Source: Dugong dugon
Lineage: Eukaryota; Chordata; Mammalia; Sirenia; Dugongidae
Assembly: GCA_030035585.1 (NCBI GenBank)
Contig: CM057460.1
Span: forward strand, 126,898,714-126,962,713
Direction of reading: 5' to 3'
DNA: 64,000 nucleotides
Each line of letters starts with the position of its first letter. The stretch's first letter is position 1. Positions 33,331-44,099 of the stretch are shown in pieces. Under the pieces are notes generated by a model. That model was not told where the DNA came from, did not search any database, and saw only the letters and a list, made by a program, of their open reading frames with translations. A program made the position numbers and the translations under genes.

Positions 33331-33700
33331 GGGTGAATTATCCAATAAGCAAGGTAAGCATGGGCTGACTTTACTTACTTCCTAATCTGTAGTGAAGAAT
33401 TTCACGTTTCATCAAATATGTGGTGAAACTCATGTGAAATTATTCATTACAGATTAGTAAATAAACACAAGTCAGCCCGTGCTTACCTTGTTTACTGGGT
33501 CATCCACCCCATCAGGGATTGCCAATTTGAAAAGAGGCTTTGATTCTGTAGGAAGGCTGGGGGTTGGGAGAGAGACAGGTGCCAGCCATACCTAGAAGCA
33601 GAATCTTTGATTTGGTGGAAAATGTGAAATTGTTCACTGCAGATGATCTGGTAAGCAAGGTAGGCACCGTGCTTACCTTGCCTATTGGATAATCTGCCCC
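33331..33700. repeat. Cluster of inverted 75-bp repeat units
   Basis: Unit A (33331-33404) is the reverse complement of unit B (33434-33510) at roughly 80% identity, around a 29-bp spacer. Unit C (33622-33700) is a third copy, in the orientation of B. Shared words are 'GTGAAATT.TTCA', 'GTGCTTACCTTG' and 'TTGGATAAT'. Unit C also has its own inner inverted repeat. Family unknown; possibly a decayed DNA transposon. Confidence 0.65.
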
Positions 33701-33712
33701 TGTTCACAGTGG

Positions 33713-34559
33713 TATTCAAGTTCCTCCTTATGGTGGTGAGACTAGTGGATCAAGGAAGTAATACATGAGGCCAAATCATTAGTGAATAATATGGGAGAGT
33801 GAGCTGGATGTCGCTAAATATCTAAAAGGAGGAGGGAAAGGGCAGTTTGGAATAAACTTTGGAGGCTGTGTTTTTCTCTGAACGGAGGAGTGTTGGTGGT
33901 TTAGAAGAATCTCAGTCAACTTCCCAGGCCCAAGCACCCATGGCACAAAACACTGTGCAGCTGCTCAGCACAGGTGGAAAATCCTTGTTGATAAATTCAT
34001 TCTTTCAACAAATATTTATTCAGCACCAACTAATTTAATACTCGATCTGCACACTTTTGTGTTCTGTTTTGTTCTTCCTAAGAGAATCTTAGTCAATCTA
34101 AATCTTGATGCTAAGGGATTCATAGCTATACCTGGACCGCTATCCAATAGCATTATCTTCTCTCACCCATACTTACCTTCTGTATTAGTACATAGTAAGC
34201 CAAATGCAGAAAAGCAATGAAGAAATGTAAAAACCTGAACCTGTTATATAGGACTTAAAAATGGCTCCTCAATCCTTTTATGACATAGATTTTAGGACAA
34301 GATTGTGTGAATCATACAGTCTGAGATCAGACTCACTTTAATGTGTGAAAGAGCACAAGGAACATGCAAGCAGTGAATCTATAGTCTAATGACGAAGGAC
34401 TCAGGTCACTGGACTTCAATTATTACTTCAAGCATAATGGTCCTTCTTCAGGCCCTTTGGGACAGTCTTGCAGCTGAAAGCATCAGTTTACCTCTTTCCT
34501 AGCTCAACCCATCTGTAGCTCCGAAACAGCAAGAAATCACTCCAGAGCTTGCAATCTAG
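33713..34559. other. Unique sequence, no gene seen
   Basis: Nothing recognised. Confidence 0.4.
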
Positions 34560-34745
34560 GCTCTAATTCTGGTGGCATGGTCTGGAGTCTGTTAGATTGG
34601 TGTGTGAGTCCTGGCCGATTTGCTTACCAGCTTTCCCATCTGGATGTCAGTTTTCCATCCACAATGTAGGGGTCCTGTGAGGATTAAATAAAATTTTGAG
34701 CCTAAAGTCATAGCAAAGTACCTAGTACAAATCAGACTAATACCT
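34560..34745 (+). mobile_element. MIR remnant
   Basis: 'GTGTGAGTCCTGGCCGATTT', 'CCTGTGAGGATTAAATAAAA' and 'CAAAGTACCTAGTACAAATC' follow the MIR order. Confidence 0.65.
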
Positions 34746-34779
34746 ATATGTTAAATATATATACATATATGTCCTTTTT

Positions 34780-35255
34780 TCCTCCCTTCTTTTGGTAGAT
34801 GGCATTATTATTCTCAATTCTTCACCCTCTCTCTGGGCACCATTTGCCATATAACTTTGAAGTTCTTTCCACTAGATACAGAGCATTTTCTGCCCCAACT
34901 GATGTAGGCCTTGGCTATGTGACTTGCTTTGGCCATTGGGATATTAGCAGGTATAACATGAATGGAAGCTTGAAATATGTTTGCATGACTGGGCTTATTC
35001 TCTTGCATTCCCAACTTTGACCATGGTGAGAACAACATGTCTTAAGAAATTGCTGGTCCAACAAGGATGAGAGGCATGTGGAAAAGACCTAGACCTAGCC
35101 TGTTCTTAGAGTCAAGACCAGCTGAAACCAGCCTAGATCAGCCAAACCCCAGCTGATCTACAGGTGCCTGAGGGAGAAATAAATGTTTGTTGTTGTACGC
35201 CTCTGTGTTTAGTATATAGCCCTATTGTAGCAATGGCTAATTGATATACCACATT
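34780..35255 (+). mobile_element. Ancient interspersed repeat, probably LTR-derived
   Basis: 'TATGTGACTTGCTTTGGCCA', 'GGGATATTAGCAGGTATAAC', 'CAGCTGATCTACAGGTGCC', an AATAAA signal in 'GAAATAAATGTTTGTTG' and the end 'GGCTAATTGATATACC' match the layout of an old mammal-wide repeat. Exact family not assigned. Confidence 0.55.
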
Positions 35256-38050
35256 ATAGCGTTAACACTTTATGATAAGTGCTTCATATATTAAAACAGA
35301 AGAGAAAGTAATTGTTCCAGGGAAGCAGAAGAAAGAGATTCACTGGTGGTATGATGTACTGCACCTTCCTCTCTATTTGTGAGTGGGGGATTTCATACCA
35401 GAATGAAACTATTTGAAGATGGCACTATCTCCTTTAAGACAGTAATGCCAGGATTATCATTTCTCCAAGAGTAGGGCCAAACTATTGTTAATAGGAAAAA
35501 CAGGCACATTTCATATGAAACCAGATTGTATTGCCTTCCGAAGAAAATGAATTCTTATTGGAGGAGGTTGTTTGCCCATAGGTAATTAGAAGGAAGCCTG
35601 AGCCATCAGTGGTAGAGAACCTAAGTGGATTTGGAGCATCCATGACTTCCGTTTGGCAGATGGCACACAGCCCACCTGTCTCCATCTGCAGCCAGCGAAG
35701 GAAAGCAGAGGGAGAGGTCACCACCTTGAATAGCTCCAAAAGACATCTTTCACGCTGGCCCTGCAGAATTGTCTCCCATGTAGAGGGTTGTAGTTTCCAA
35801 ACAGATGAGCACAAGAAACTGGAACAAGCAGAACTTAGAGCGTAGACACACTGGATGGATGAAGACAAATCTGGAAGATAGAGGTAGAAGACATTGGGGC
35901 CACCAGAGCTGATTGGGGCTGAAGGAATGAGTGAGGACTATCATCCAGCCCAGCTCCACTTACCACGCCAGGTGTTAGGCATGAGGCTGTGTTTGCCTAG
36001 ATCACCATATAGAAGAGCGAGTTTTCTTTCTCTCTAATTCTCACAGGGGCACAGCATAAAGTGGCAGCCAATCTGGACAAGAACAAAGGACAGTCCATGT
36101 GAAACATCGCCTGAAGGCTTCAGCATTGAGGCTTTGTTCTCCTACCCCCAACCTTGCATGGGGCAAGGAACAATGCTAGTTAAATAAAGCTGTGTCTTCT
36201 GGCTCATCTTCTTTGTCTGATTTCTTGACCCTTCAGTAAAATGCCTTGCTGAGTTCAGAGTGGACTCCTGGAGAAAACGGGTGTGGTGGTTCTTCCAAAG
36301 AGGAAACACCTGCTTCCTGATCACCTGGCAGTGACCAGCCCTTCCTTTTTGGACTGCTAGAAGGAGTGAATGACAGACCTGTAGACAATTCCCCAAGCCC
36401 AAGTGATCATAAGGCTTATTTCCCTGCTCCTCCTGGCCCCCTATTGGGTAGGGACATCCCCTGTGGGACAGAAAGAAACGAAGGTTCTGACACACCCAGG
36501 TTACAATTCTATTCTGTTTCAAAAGTGAAAATCCTTTTTAGTTTTTTATTTTGTTCAGAGAACTCCCACTTCTGAGTTCCTTAGTTTTATTTATCTTTTG
36601 ACTATTTGTATTATACTGGGGGATAGATCCAAGTTTTGGCGGGTCCAATGTTTAAACAATTTAAGGGGCTTGCTTTATGAAAAAATACAATACAAAATTA
36701 GGGACAGAAATGAATATTTATTTAGAATAAGACTGGAAGGGTCCTGTGCAAGTATTAGCTTCATGGTATTTCTGCTCTCATCCTACTGTATTTAATTTCT
36801 CCCCCTTTGGTCTAAGGAGGTGATAGCCAAGAGCAGAGCCTCCTCAGAGCGGAGAGATAGAAGCCCCCTCCAGGGCTGCCAGTAGGACTGCTCTCCATTG
36901 TGCACATTCTGGGGAGAGGCACAGGGCCAACATGGCCTCCTGCTCTGCTACTGTAGCATCACCCTCGAGGAGGGAGCCAGGGGAGGGCATGGTTGGGGCT
37001 GCTTGGGTGGAGCATCCTTCCTAACCATAAAATGAATTGGATCCTCATGCAGAGGTGTAGACACTTGCCAAATGTTACTCTCTGCCTTTTGATCATCCCC
37101 TCGGAGGAGGCTATTGTTAGAACAACAAGCAGACCCTATGATACTCCAGAAGCACCAGTATTTCCTGTTCTCTCAGAGCACATGCCCCCTCCCCCAAGCC
37201 TCTTTATTTAAGAGTCTCTTCGGAGGCTTCTTTTTTCTTAAAATGTCTACAGTTTACCATTCTTTTAGATTAAGGAATGGTTTTAGGGCTTTTTGTCCTG
37301 CTAATTAATCTAAGGGGAGTGGGGGGTACTTCATTGGACACGTAGAAGGATCTGATGGAATTAAGGCCTCAAAAAGGACCGGAAGGGCACCAGGCTGGCT
37401 TTGGAGATCTGGGTAGCCAGAATTAATGTGTAGTTTTCCAGGAGCCCTGGTTTTGGATCAATCAATTCCAGCCGTTGGTTATCCTTTTGTCATTTCCCTC
37501 AAAGAGAGCCTGACTGGTCTGGCTAGGGTCAGGCATCTACATTTTTGTTGTGACAAAGCACAGTCTCCTGACAATCCCATCGAGATGGCATGCAACGGAG
37601 GAGGCAAGAATCTGTAAAAGGAATCCAAGTGCTGTTACAAAGACTCAGGAAAAGGTGCAGGGCAGCACACACATTAAATGTACACTCCAGGAGGAGGCGC
37701 ACCATCTCTAACAATCTGCCATCTGGGAGGGCTTTCACAGCACTGCAACTTCACCATTAGAATAATAACAGAGTGCAGGACCCAAGGAAATGGAAGGCAG
37801 GACATCAGGAAAGGTCCGGACCATGGAAAGTGATGAGGCAAACCTGGGTGGAGGATCCCAAAGGAAGAGAAGAATCTGAGCCTCAGGGAGGTGTGGGGAG
37901 CATGAGAAGCTGGGGCCAAATGCAGTGAGGCTGCTAGGAGGATGATGGATCCTGATCATAAAATGTGCTGAGTTTAAAGTTTTGTCTAGAGAGGATTCTG
38001 ACTCTCAAACTGGGGTCTTCCCTATTAACCAGGTTCCTATTACTTCTACT
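35256..38050. other. Unique sequence, no gene seen
   Basis: The longest stretch without recognised repeats. Frames such as 35488-35868 (minus, 126 codons) and 36142-36522 (minus, 126 codons) have no recognisable domain or conserved motif. Confidence 0.4.
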
Positions 38051-38241
38051 ACCAGTTACAGTTGAGTTGACTTCAACTCATGGTGAGCTCATGTGTGTCA
38101 AAGTAGAACTGTTCCCCATAGGGTTTTCAGTGGCTGAAGTAGATCACCAGGCCTTTCTTCTGAGACACCTCTGGTGGACTCGAACTTCCAGCCTTTCTGT
38201 TAGTAGATGAGCATGCTAATCTTTTGTACCACAAGAGACTC
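38051..38241 (-). mobile_element. AfroSINE variant, antisense
   Basis: Reverse copy of the 'GTGTGTCAAAGTAG' subtype with 'GTAGATCACCAGGCCTTTC' and 'TTTTGTACCACAAGAGACTC' at the head end. Confidence 0.87.
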
Positions 38242-38783
38242 TTATTCACTAAGCACAATTTTTTAAAGGTAGCCCATTTGCAAGACTTTATCCAGGCAAC
38301 TCAGTCCAAATGGGGTCAGAAAGGAGAGAGGGCAAGCTCCAAGGAGAGTAATTTTGTCTTTACCAGTGAGTTTAAAGCTCTGAGGAACTATCTCTATAAC
38401 AGATTCTGGGAGACCTGAGGTGTTGAATGACCATAGGTGAAGCGGGCCTGAGACATCTTTGTGGAAAGTCGTAAGAGTCATGGGAGACTATGAAAGATTT
38501 GTTCTCAGAAAGCACAGAGGGAATATAAACTTCTCCTGGCTTTTAAAAAGGCAAACAAACAAACTTATGACATCATGTAGCCCTATACTCTATCAAACAG
38601 CAGGTCACCCTTAACGCTCAGGATCTACACGCCAGAAAGTGAAAGCTTCAGGGCTGGATTGTAGCCCACTCCTGCTTCAGGGTTTCTGGCATCAAAAATC
38701 ACTTTCATGTCCAAATGATGGAAATATTTCCTGTATCTACCAGATTATTCATGCTCAGAAAACATGTAACTAATTGCAAACCA
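38242..38783. other. Unique sequence, no gene seen
   Basis: Nothing recognised. Confidence 0.4.
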
Positions 38784-38990
38784 GGAGACCTGGTTGCACA
38801 GTGGTTAAGCACTTGGGTGTTAACTGAAAGGTCAGCAGTTCAAACCCATGCAGCAGCTCCGTGGGAGAAAAGACCTGGCAATCTACTCTCATAAAGATTT
38901 AAAAAAAAAAACACAAACCATTGCTGTTGAGTCTACTCTGTCCTGTAGGGTCGCTATGAGTTGGATTTGACTCGATGGCATACAACAACA
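38784..38990 (+). mobile_element. Chimeric AfroSINE
   Basis: Normal head ('GAGACCTGGTTGCACAGTGG') and body up to 'CTCATAAAGATT'. Then comes an A-run and 'CACAAACCATTGCTGTTGAG', the start of an antisense AfroSINE. The normal forward end resumes with 'TCTACTCTGTCCTGTAGGG' and ends 'TACAACAACAAG'. The usual middle segment is replaced. Confidence 0.85.
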
Positions 38991-39735
38991 AGAGCAAATC
39001 TTCAGAGTGGCATCCCAAGCACAGGCCCATGGGCTCTGCTAGGAGGCTGCTCACGATTGTCAGAAGCATTGATTACTGTCAGAAGTGAGCAGGCATTGGT
39101 TTTTCCTGCAGAGAGTCAGGGGAACAGCATTCTGCACTCCTTGCCCCTTCCCTCCTCCCTTTGCCACTCCCCTCCCACACACACACACTTAAAAGGGGTA
39201 TTGCTCTTGCCAACATCTCCTCCAAACCATCGGGCTCTGCCTGGAACCACTGTCCTTGGGCCCCGATCCATTCTGGACTCCTGTCTTTCATTCAGCCCTC
39301 GCTGTGTTGCCCTGGGCTTTTTATCCCCATAGAAATATCCCACTTTTATCATTTGTGCTAATGGGAGCCAGTCATTCTTTTGTTCTTTTAACTGCACAGA
39401 GAAGCCCAAAGTATCTGTGTGTCCTTCACCAAGGAATGTATTTTTAGATGGGTTGCAAACACATCTTTTCTTTTCTTTTCTTTTCTTCCCCCCCCCCCCC
39501 CAAACTCCTCGATTTATTCTTGGAAGCAGCCCCCTGCTGCTGACTTTACTTCTCTTTTTAGCTGAGTCTGAGTGGGATCACTGAGCCAGAGTCCCTTGTT
39601 ACCTGTTTTATGATGAAGAAGGACACACAGTTCTCTGCAAAAGAACCCTTAGCTTGTATGAAATGCCCTTGTTTCAGCTCTGGGTTGCTCCAGGTGAGGG
39701 TGTGTTGACCAATTCTAACCTCTCCATAAGCCTTC
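38991..39735. other. Unique sequence with a CTTTT/poly-C tract
   Basis: 39466-39502 is (CTTTT)n followed by a run of 14 C. No gene seen. Confidence 0.45.
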
Positions 39736-39739
39736 TGTG

Positions 39740-39925
39740 TAGAGTTGAGGATCTTAAGCAAATACACAAAACCCAGATCTGAGTTCATCACTCCCTGCTT
39801 AAAAAACCTTTGATGGCTCCCATTCCGAAGCCCAGATTCTTTAGCCTTACATAAAAGGCCCTTCAAGATTTAATTCCAGCCAAATTTTCAAGCCTCCACT
39901 TGCTCTACCATGACCACTAGCTGGT
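39740..39925 (+). mobile_element. L2 remnant
   Basis: 'CACTCCCTGCTTAAAAAACC', 'TTTGATGGCTCCCATTCCG' and 'CATAAAAGGCCCTTCAAGAT' are the characteristic L2 3' region. Confidence 0.75.
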
Positions 39926-40730
39926 ACCCAATAAATATTTGATGAGAAAAATGAACAGTTGTGCAAGGGGAACTTTCCCTTGGTAATCAGGAAATTAGCA
40001 GTTTTTTAATGAACACAGGTTTCTTTAGGGATGGGGCTTCCGAGGAGGGACTGACACTTTTTCTCCTCTTCTTGCCTGGCTCTCGACTGGTGAAAGGGGC
40101 CAGAATTTCCTGGAGGTTGTTAATGCCTTTCCGATGTTCTGCTTCCTGTTGCTAGCTAAAGAGAACTACATTGCCATTGTGTTCTCTTTTTTCTCTTGGA
40201 TGACAGGGAGTTCAGAGCTAAGCCAATGCTTTCCGGTATAATTGTTCTACAGACCCCTTCCCCCATTGCCTCTTCCTCTTCTTGGCTTTTTCCTCCTGAC
40301 TCTCGTTTTAGAGGTTGTATTGTTTTCCTACCTGTGCTTTTCACTGAAAGCTGCTTCACACCCTATTGGAAGCAGGTGGAGTACAAATAATGAACTGGAG
40401 ATGAATATATGATAATAATAATCTTCTGATGCATCTCTGTCTGCTAAAACAAGACATTTAAGACCTTGTAGTTGAGCAGGTGCTCCAGGCCCCCTCAGAT
40501 ACCCAATCTGGATTTTGGGTCACACTCAGGTCATGAGGTGTTCGTTGCTATTTATATTAGTCCTAGCTGGACATGGGGAGAGAGCCCTTTGGTTATGTCC
40601 TTCTCTAAGGGTATCTAACAAAATTCAGGGAGAGGATTCTGTGCACGCAATGGATTCATCTTCACTGTGAGTGGAATACTTTGATTTGTCAACCAGATGC
40701 ACTGAGGCTGTTAGGTAAAAGGTTCTCAAA
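39926..40730. other. Unique sequence, no gene seen
   Basis: Nothing recognised up to the L1 target site. Confidence 0.4.
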
Positions 40731-40747
40731 AAGGAGAGTGATTAAGT

Positions 40748-42599
40748 TCTGGCAAAATGGCGCTCTAGGCAGAAGCACCATGCCGTCCCTCCACAGCAAA
40801 GATCCGAAAAACTAAGCTGAACAGAGAATACAAAAATCCTGAAACCCTAAAACATCAAATAAAGAGATAAAGAACTCAGCCAAGCACCAAATGGAGTGAG
40901 AAAACTGACAGAGAATGGAGAGCGAGGAGAGATTCATGCAGAGGTCCCCTACCAGCTAACGCAGCACGGATCCACCATCTTGGACTCCTATCGGAGACCA
41001 GCAAATGGGGGTACGAGAAAGCAGCCTCATGGAGCATCCAGCGGGAGACAAAACAACTGGTAATTTGCAGTGTGCGCTTTCCCACCCTCCACCGGTCTTC
41101 ATCCCTGCTTGGCCTCCTCTGCTTCCCGTGGCCACGGTCTCTTGACCGGGAAGCGCCAGCTGCTTGGATTCCACACACCCAAGCGGGTGGCTCTCTGGGT
41201 GCCATTTACTGGCTGCTAGTGTTGCTTTTTTTTTTTCTGCTTCTTTTGATTTCTCACTTGCCTCTCGCCACCTCCCCCTCCTTTCACTCGAGTGCCTGGC
41301 TCTGTGCGCCATCTTTGCTTCTTCCTGAGGGGCTCCAGAGTGCCGGCAATTTGTGATATACGCTTTCCCACTCTCTACCCTTCTTCACCCACACTCGGCC
41401 TCCTCTGCTTCCCGCGGACACAGTCTCTTCTCCAGAAACACCAGCCTGCACTAGCTGGCTCTCTGAGTGCCATTTGTTGGCTGCTGGTGTTGCCTTTTTT
41501 TTTTTTTTCCTGCTTCTTTTGATTTCTTGCTTGCCTCTCGCTGCCTCCCCTTCCTTTTGCTTGAGTGCCTGGCTCCGTGCGCCATCTTTGCTTCTTCCTG
41601 AAGGGCTGTGGAGCTCCATTCGAGTGTGGAGCTGCTTCCCGGTCTGGGCTACCGCGCTGGTGGGATCCCGGGGCTTTTGCTCGTCTGTTCGTCTTGAATT
41701 GTTTGCTTGTTTTCTTTTCCTTTTCTTGAGTTGGGAGCTCTTTCTGGCCAGGTGGAGCTGCGTGGCAAGGAACTCCCCTTCAGCTTCCACAGATGTACAG
41801 AGGGATCCCTGAGAGCATTTCTTTTTTCATTGTATTTTTTTTTGGGGGGGGGCTTTCTTTCTTTTTTTTTTGTTTTGTTTTCTCCTCCCTCTTTTTCCTT
41901 TTTTGTCTTTCTTCATTGCTCAGTTTCTCGTCTCTCTACATCTTCCTTCTCTTTCTGATCCCTGAATACCAGGTGTTGTATACATCTACGCCTTCTAGCC
42001 AGGCTGTACTGCAACACCTGAGAACGACTTCCCCAGACCTCATAGCTGCATCAGTGGGATCCCTGGGAACTTTGCGGTTCTTTAACCTTTCTGATTTTCA
42101 TTTATTCATTCTTTTCTTTTCTTCCTCTTCCCCTTTCTATTTTTCTCCATTTTATAGTCTCCCATCTCTCCATTCCAACGGCAAGCTCCCCTAGCATTCT
42201 TTTTTGTTTGTTTGTATGTTTTTGGCTCCTTTTCCTCTCCCCTCTCTCCCATATCCATCTTAGCTCCACACATAACAATCTCCCTGCTGCATCCTGCCTA
42301 CCTGCACCGTGCGCTTGACATCACACCACCAAGCAGCACAGGCACGGCCTACTGGAACCTGCCCTGCACTGAATACTGACCCGCCATCGTGGCTATAGTA
42401 AGTGCCAGAAACAACCCGTCCCAATAACTCCTCTTCAGCTAGACCTGCCCTGCTGTACCATATCTGAGTGACTAACCCTGCCAGTTGGAGAAGGAGGTGA
42501 AAAGTATTCAGCACACAGACAAGCAAACAACAAAGAACACACAGTCCGCCTGCTCAGACATAGTCAAATTTTTTTTTTTGTTTAAAAAAGGGACGAAAC
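40748..42599 (+). promoter_or_regulatory. L1 5'UTR (internal promoter region)
   Basis: About 1.85 kb, GC- and CpG-rich at its start and very T-rich from 41820 to 42250. A YY1-type core ('AAAATGGCGC', 40755-40764) lies near the first bases, where other L1 families carry their YY1 site. The same core occurs in reverse as 'GCGCCATCTTTG' in each tandem monomer. Frames on the minus strand here (40876-41790) come from promoter sequence and are not genes. Promoter activity is inferred from L1 biology, not shown. Confidence 0.75.
41060..41617 (+). repeat. Two tandem monomers in L1 5'UTR
   Basis: Monomer 1 is 41060-41344 and monomer 2 is 41345-41617. Both contain in order 'CGCTTTCCCAC', 'TCGGCCTCCTCTGCTTCCCG' (TTGG in monomer 1), 'GGCTCTCTG', 'TGCTTCTTTTGATTTCT' and 'GCGCCATCTTTGCTTCTTCC' (41306 and 41579). 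Visual identity is high, with a T-run of variable length in the middle. Mouse L1s use tandem monomers as promoters; whether these do is inference. Confidence 0.85.
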
Positions 42600-43651
42600 A
42601 AACAAATCTACAATCAATAAATGAGAAAAATAACTACTGAATGCCCAGAAGACAGCAGACAATATCAAAACATTTACAAAAACAGGACAGGATGGTTCTA
42701 GTAGGCACCCAAAATAAAACACCAGATGATTTTCCAGTAGAAGACAAGGCACTAGAACTCCTGATAGGGAATTCAAATCTCAAATACTTGGAATTCCCCA
42801 ATAACTGAGGCAAAAAGCTGACAAACATGAAGAAAAAATAGACAAATTCACGGAAAATACAGACAAAAAATTGGAAGAATTCAGGAAGATGATGCAGGAA
42901 CAAAATGCCAAAATAAATTCACAACTAGAAATTATACAAAAACAACAATTGGAAATCCAAAAGATAAACAACAAGATTTCAGAAATGGATGATGTCATAG
43001 AAGTGCTGAGAAGCAGATCTGAAACAGTGGAAGGCAGGATCAGTGGAATTGAAGACAAACACTTGGATACAACTCTGTTTGAAGAAAACTCAGAAAAAAG
43101 AACAAAGAAAAATGAAGAGACCCTGAGAGTTATGTGGGACACAATTAAAAGCAAAAATTTATGAGTGATTGGAATTCCAGAATGGGGAAAATAACAGAAA
43201 ACAGAGAGAGGATCATTGAGGAGCTGCTGACAGAAAACTTCCCCAATATCATGAAAGATGAAAAGCTGCCCATCCAAGAAGCTCAATGAACCTCATATAG
43301 AAGAGACCCCAAAAGAAAATCACCAAGGCATATCATATTCACACTCGCCAAAACCAAAGACAAACAAAGAATCCTGAGAGCAGCTCATGAAAAACAAGAA
43401 GTCACATACAGAGGAGAAACAATAAGACTAAGCTCAGAGTATTTGGCAGAAACCATGCAGGCAAGAAGGCAATGGGATGACATATATAAAATCTTGAAAG
43501 AAAAAAAATAGTCAGCCAAGAATAATATAGCCTGCAAAACTGTCGTTCAAATTTGATGGTGAAATTAGGTCATTTCCAGATAAACAGAAATTAAGGGAAT
43601 ATGTAAAAGTCAAACCAAACTTACAAGAATTATTAAAGGGAGTTCTTTGAT
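42600..43651 (+). pseudogene. L1 ORF1 (RNA-binding chaperone), broken
   Basis: ORF1p is the L1 nucleic-acid chaperone that forms trimers through a coiled coil. The clearest frame (42871-43161) is a heptad-rich coiled coil starting MEEFRKMMQEQNAK, then a conserved segment (ETLRVMWDTIKSKNL) leading into the RRM-like domain, where a TGA interrupts it at about 43162. RRM and C-terminal pieces continue in shifted frames. The C-terminus (KLREYVKVKPNLQELLKG, about 43590-43645) is recognisable and stops at 43651. The start is unclear because upstream frames hold stops. Confidence 0.85.
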
Positions 43652-44099
43652 CTGAGGGCAAACAGCTTCAGCTCACAGGCAGAACCTAGGATGCAGGATC
43701 GTACGAGCCAGATACCAATCTAGGAAATGAACTCTCAAGGACTATCCATAACCAAAAGAAATACAACAGGGAATCAGAGCAGTTAATCAATAAATGACAA
43801 TAACATCAAAACAATAAAAGAGGGAATAAATGGCATAGGTATAGAACCTTCTAATAGAGAGGAAGGCAAGGTGATACCAAGTAATGGTAGACTGCTTCAA
43901 ACTTAGAAAGATAAGGGTAAAATTCCTGGTAACCACAAAGAAAGTTAACAAACCAACTCATAAAAATAAAGATGAAAAACATAAAGTCTCAGCAAAAACA
44001 AAAGAAATGAATACAAAATCCACAAACAAAAGTAACTCAGCACAAGAGAGTAAGAAGAACAAAGAAAACTTCAGCACCACAAAAAAAAAGCACTACAAA
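43652..44099 (+). other. L1 inter-ORF region with open in-frame extension
   Basis: About 450 bases between ORF1 and ORF2. From 43884 the ORF2 frame is open for 72 codons before the usual ORF2 start. The predicted extension is Lys/Asn/Thr-rich and low in complexity (KVNKPTHKNKDEKHKV...). It is probably A-rich inter-ORF RNA that happens to lack stops rather than protein. Confidence 0.6.

Noticed and set aside
41284-41790. 168-codon basic frame on the minus strand
   Set aside because: It is the antisense of the tandem L1 5'UTR monomers; its internal repeat mirrors the DNA monomers.
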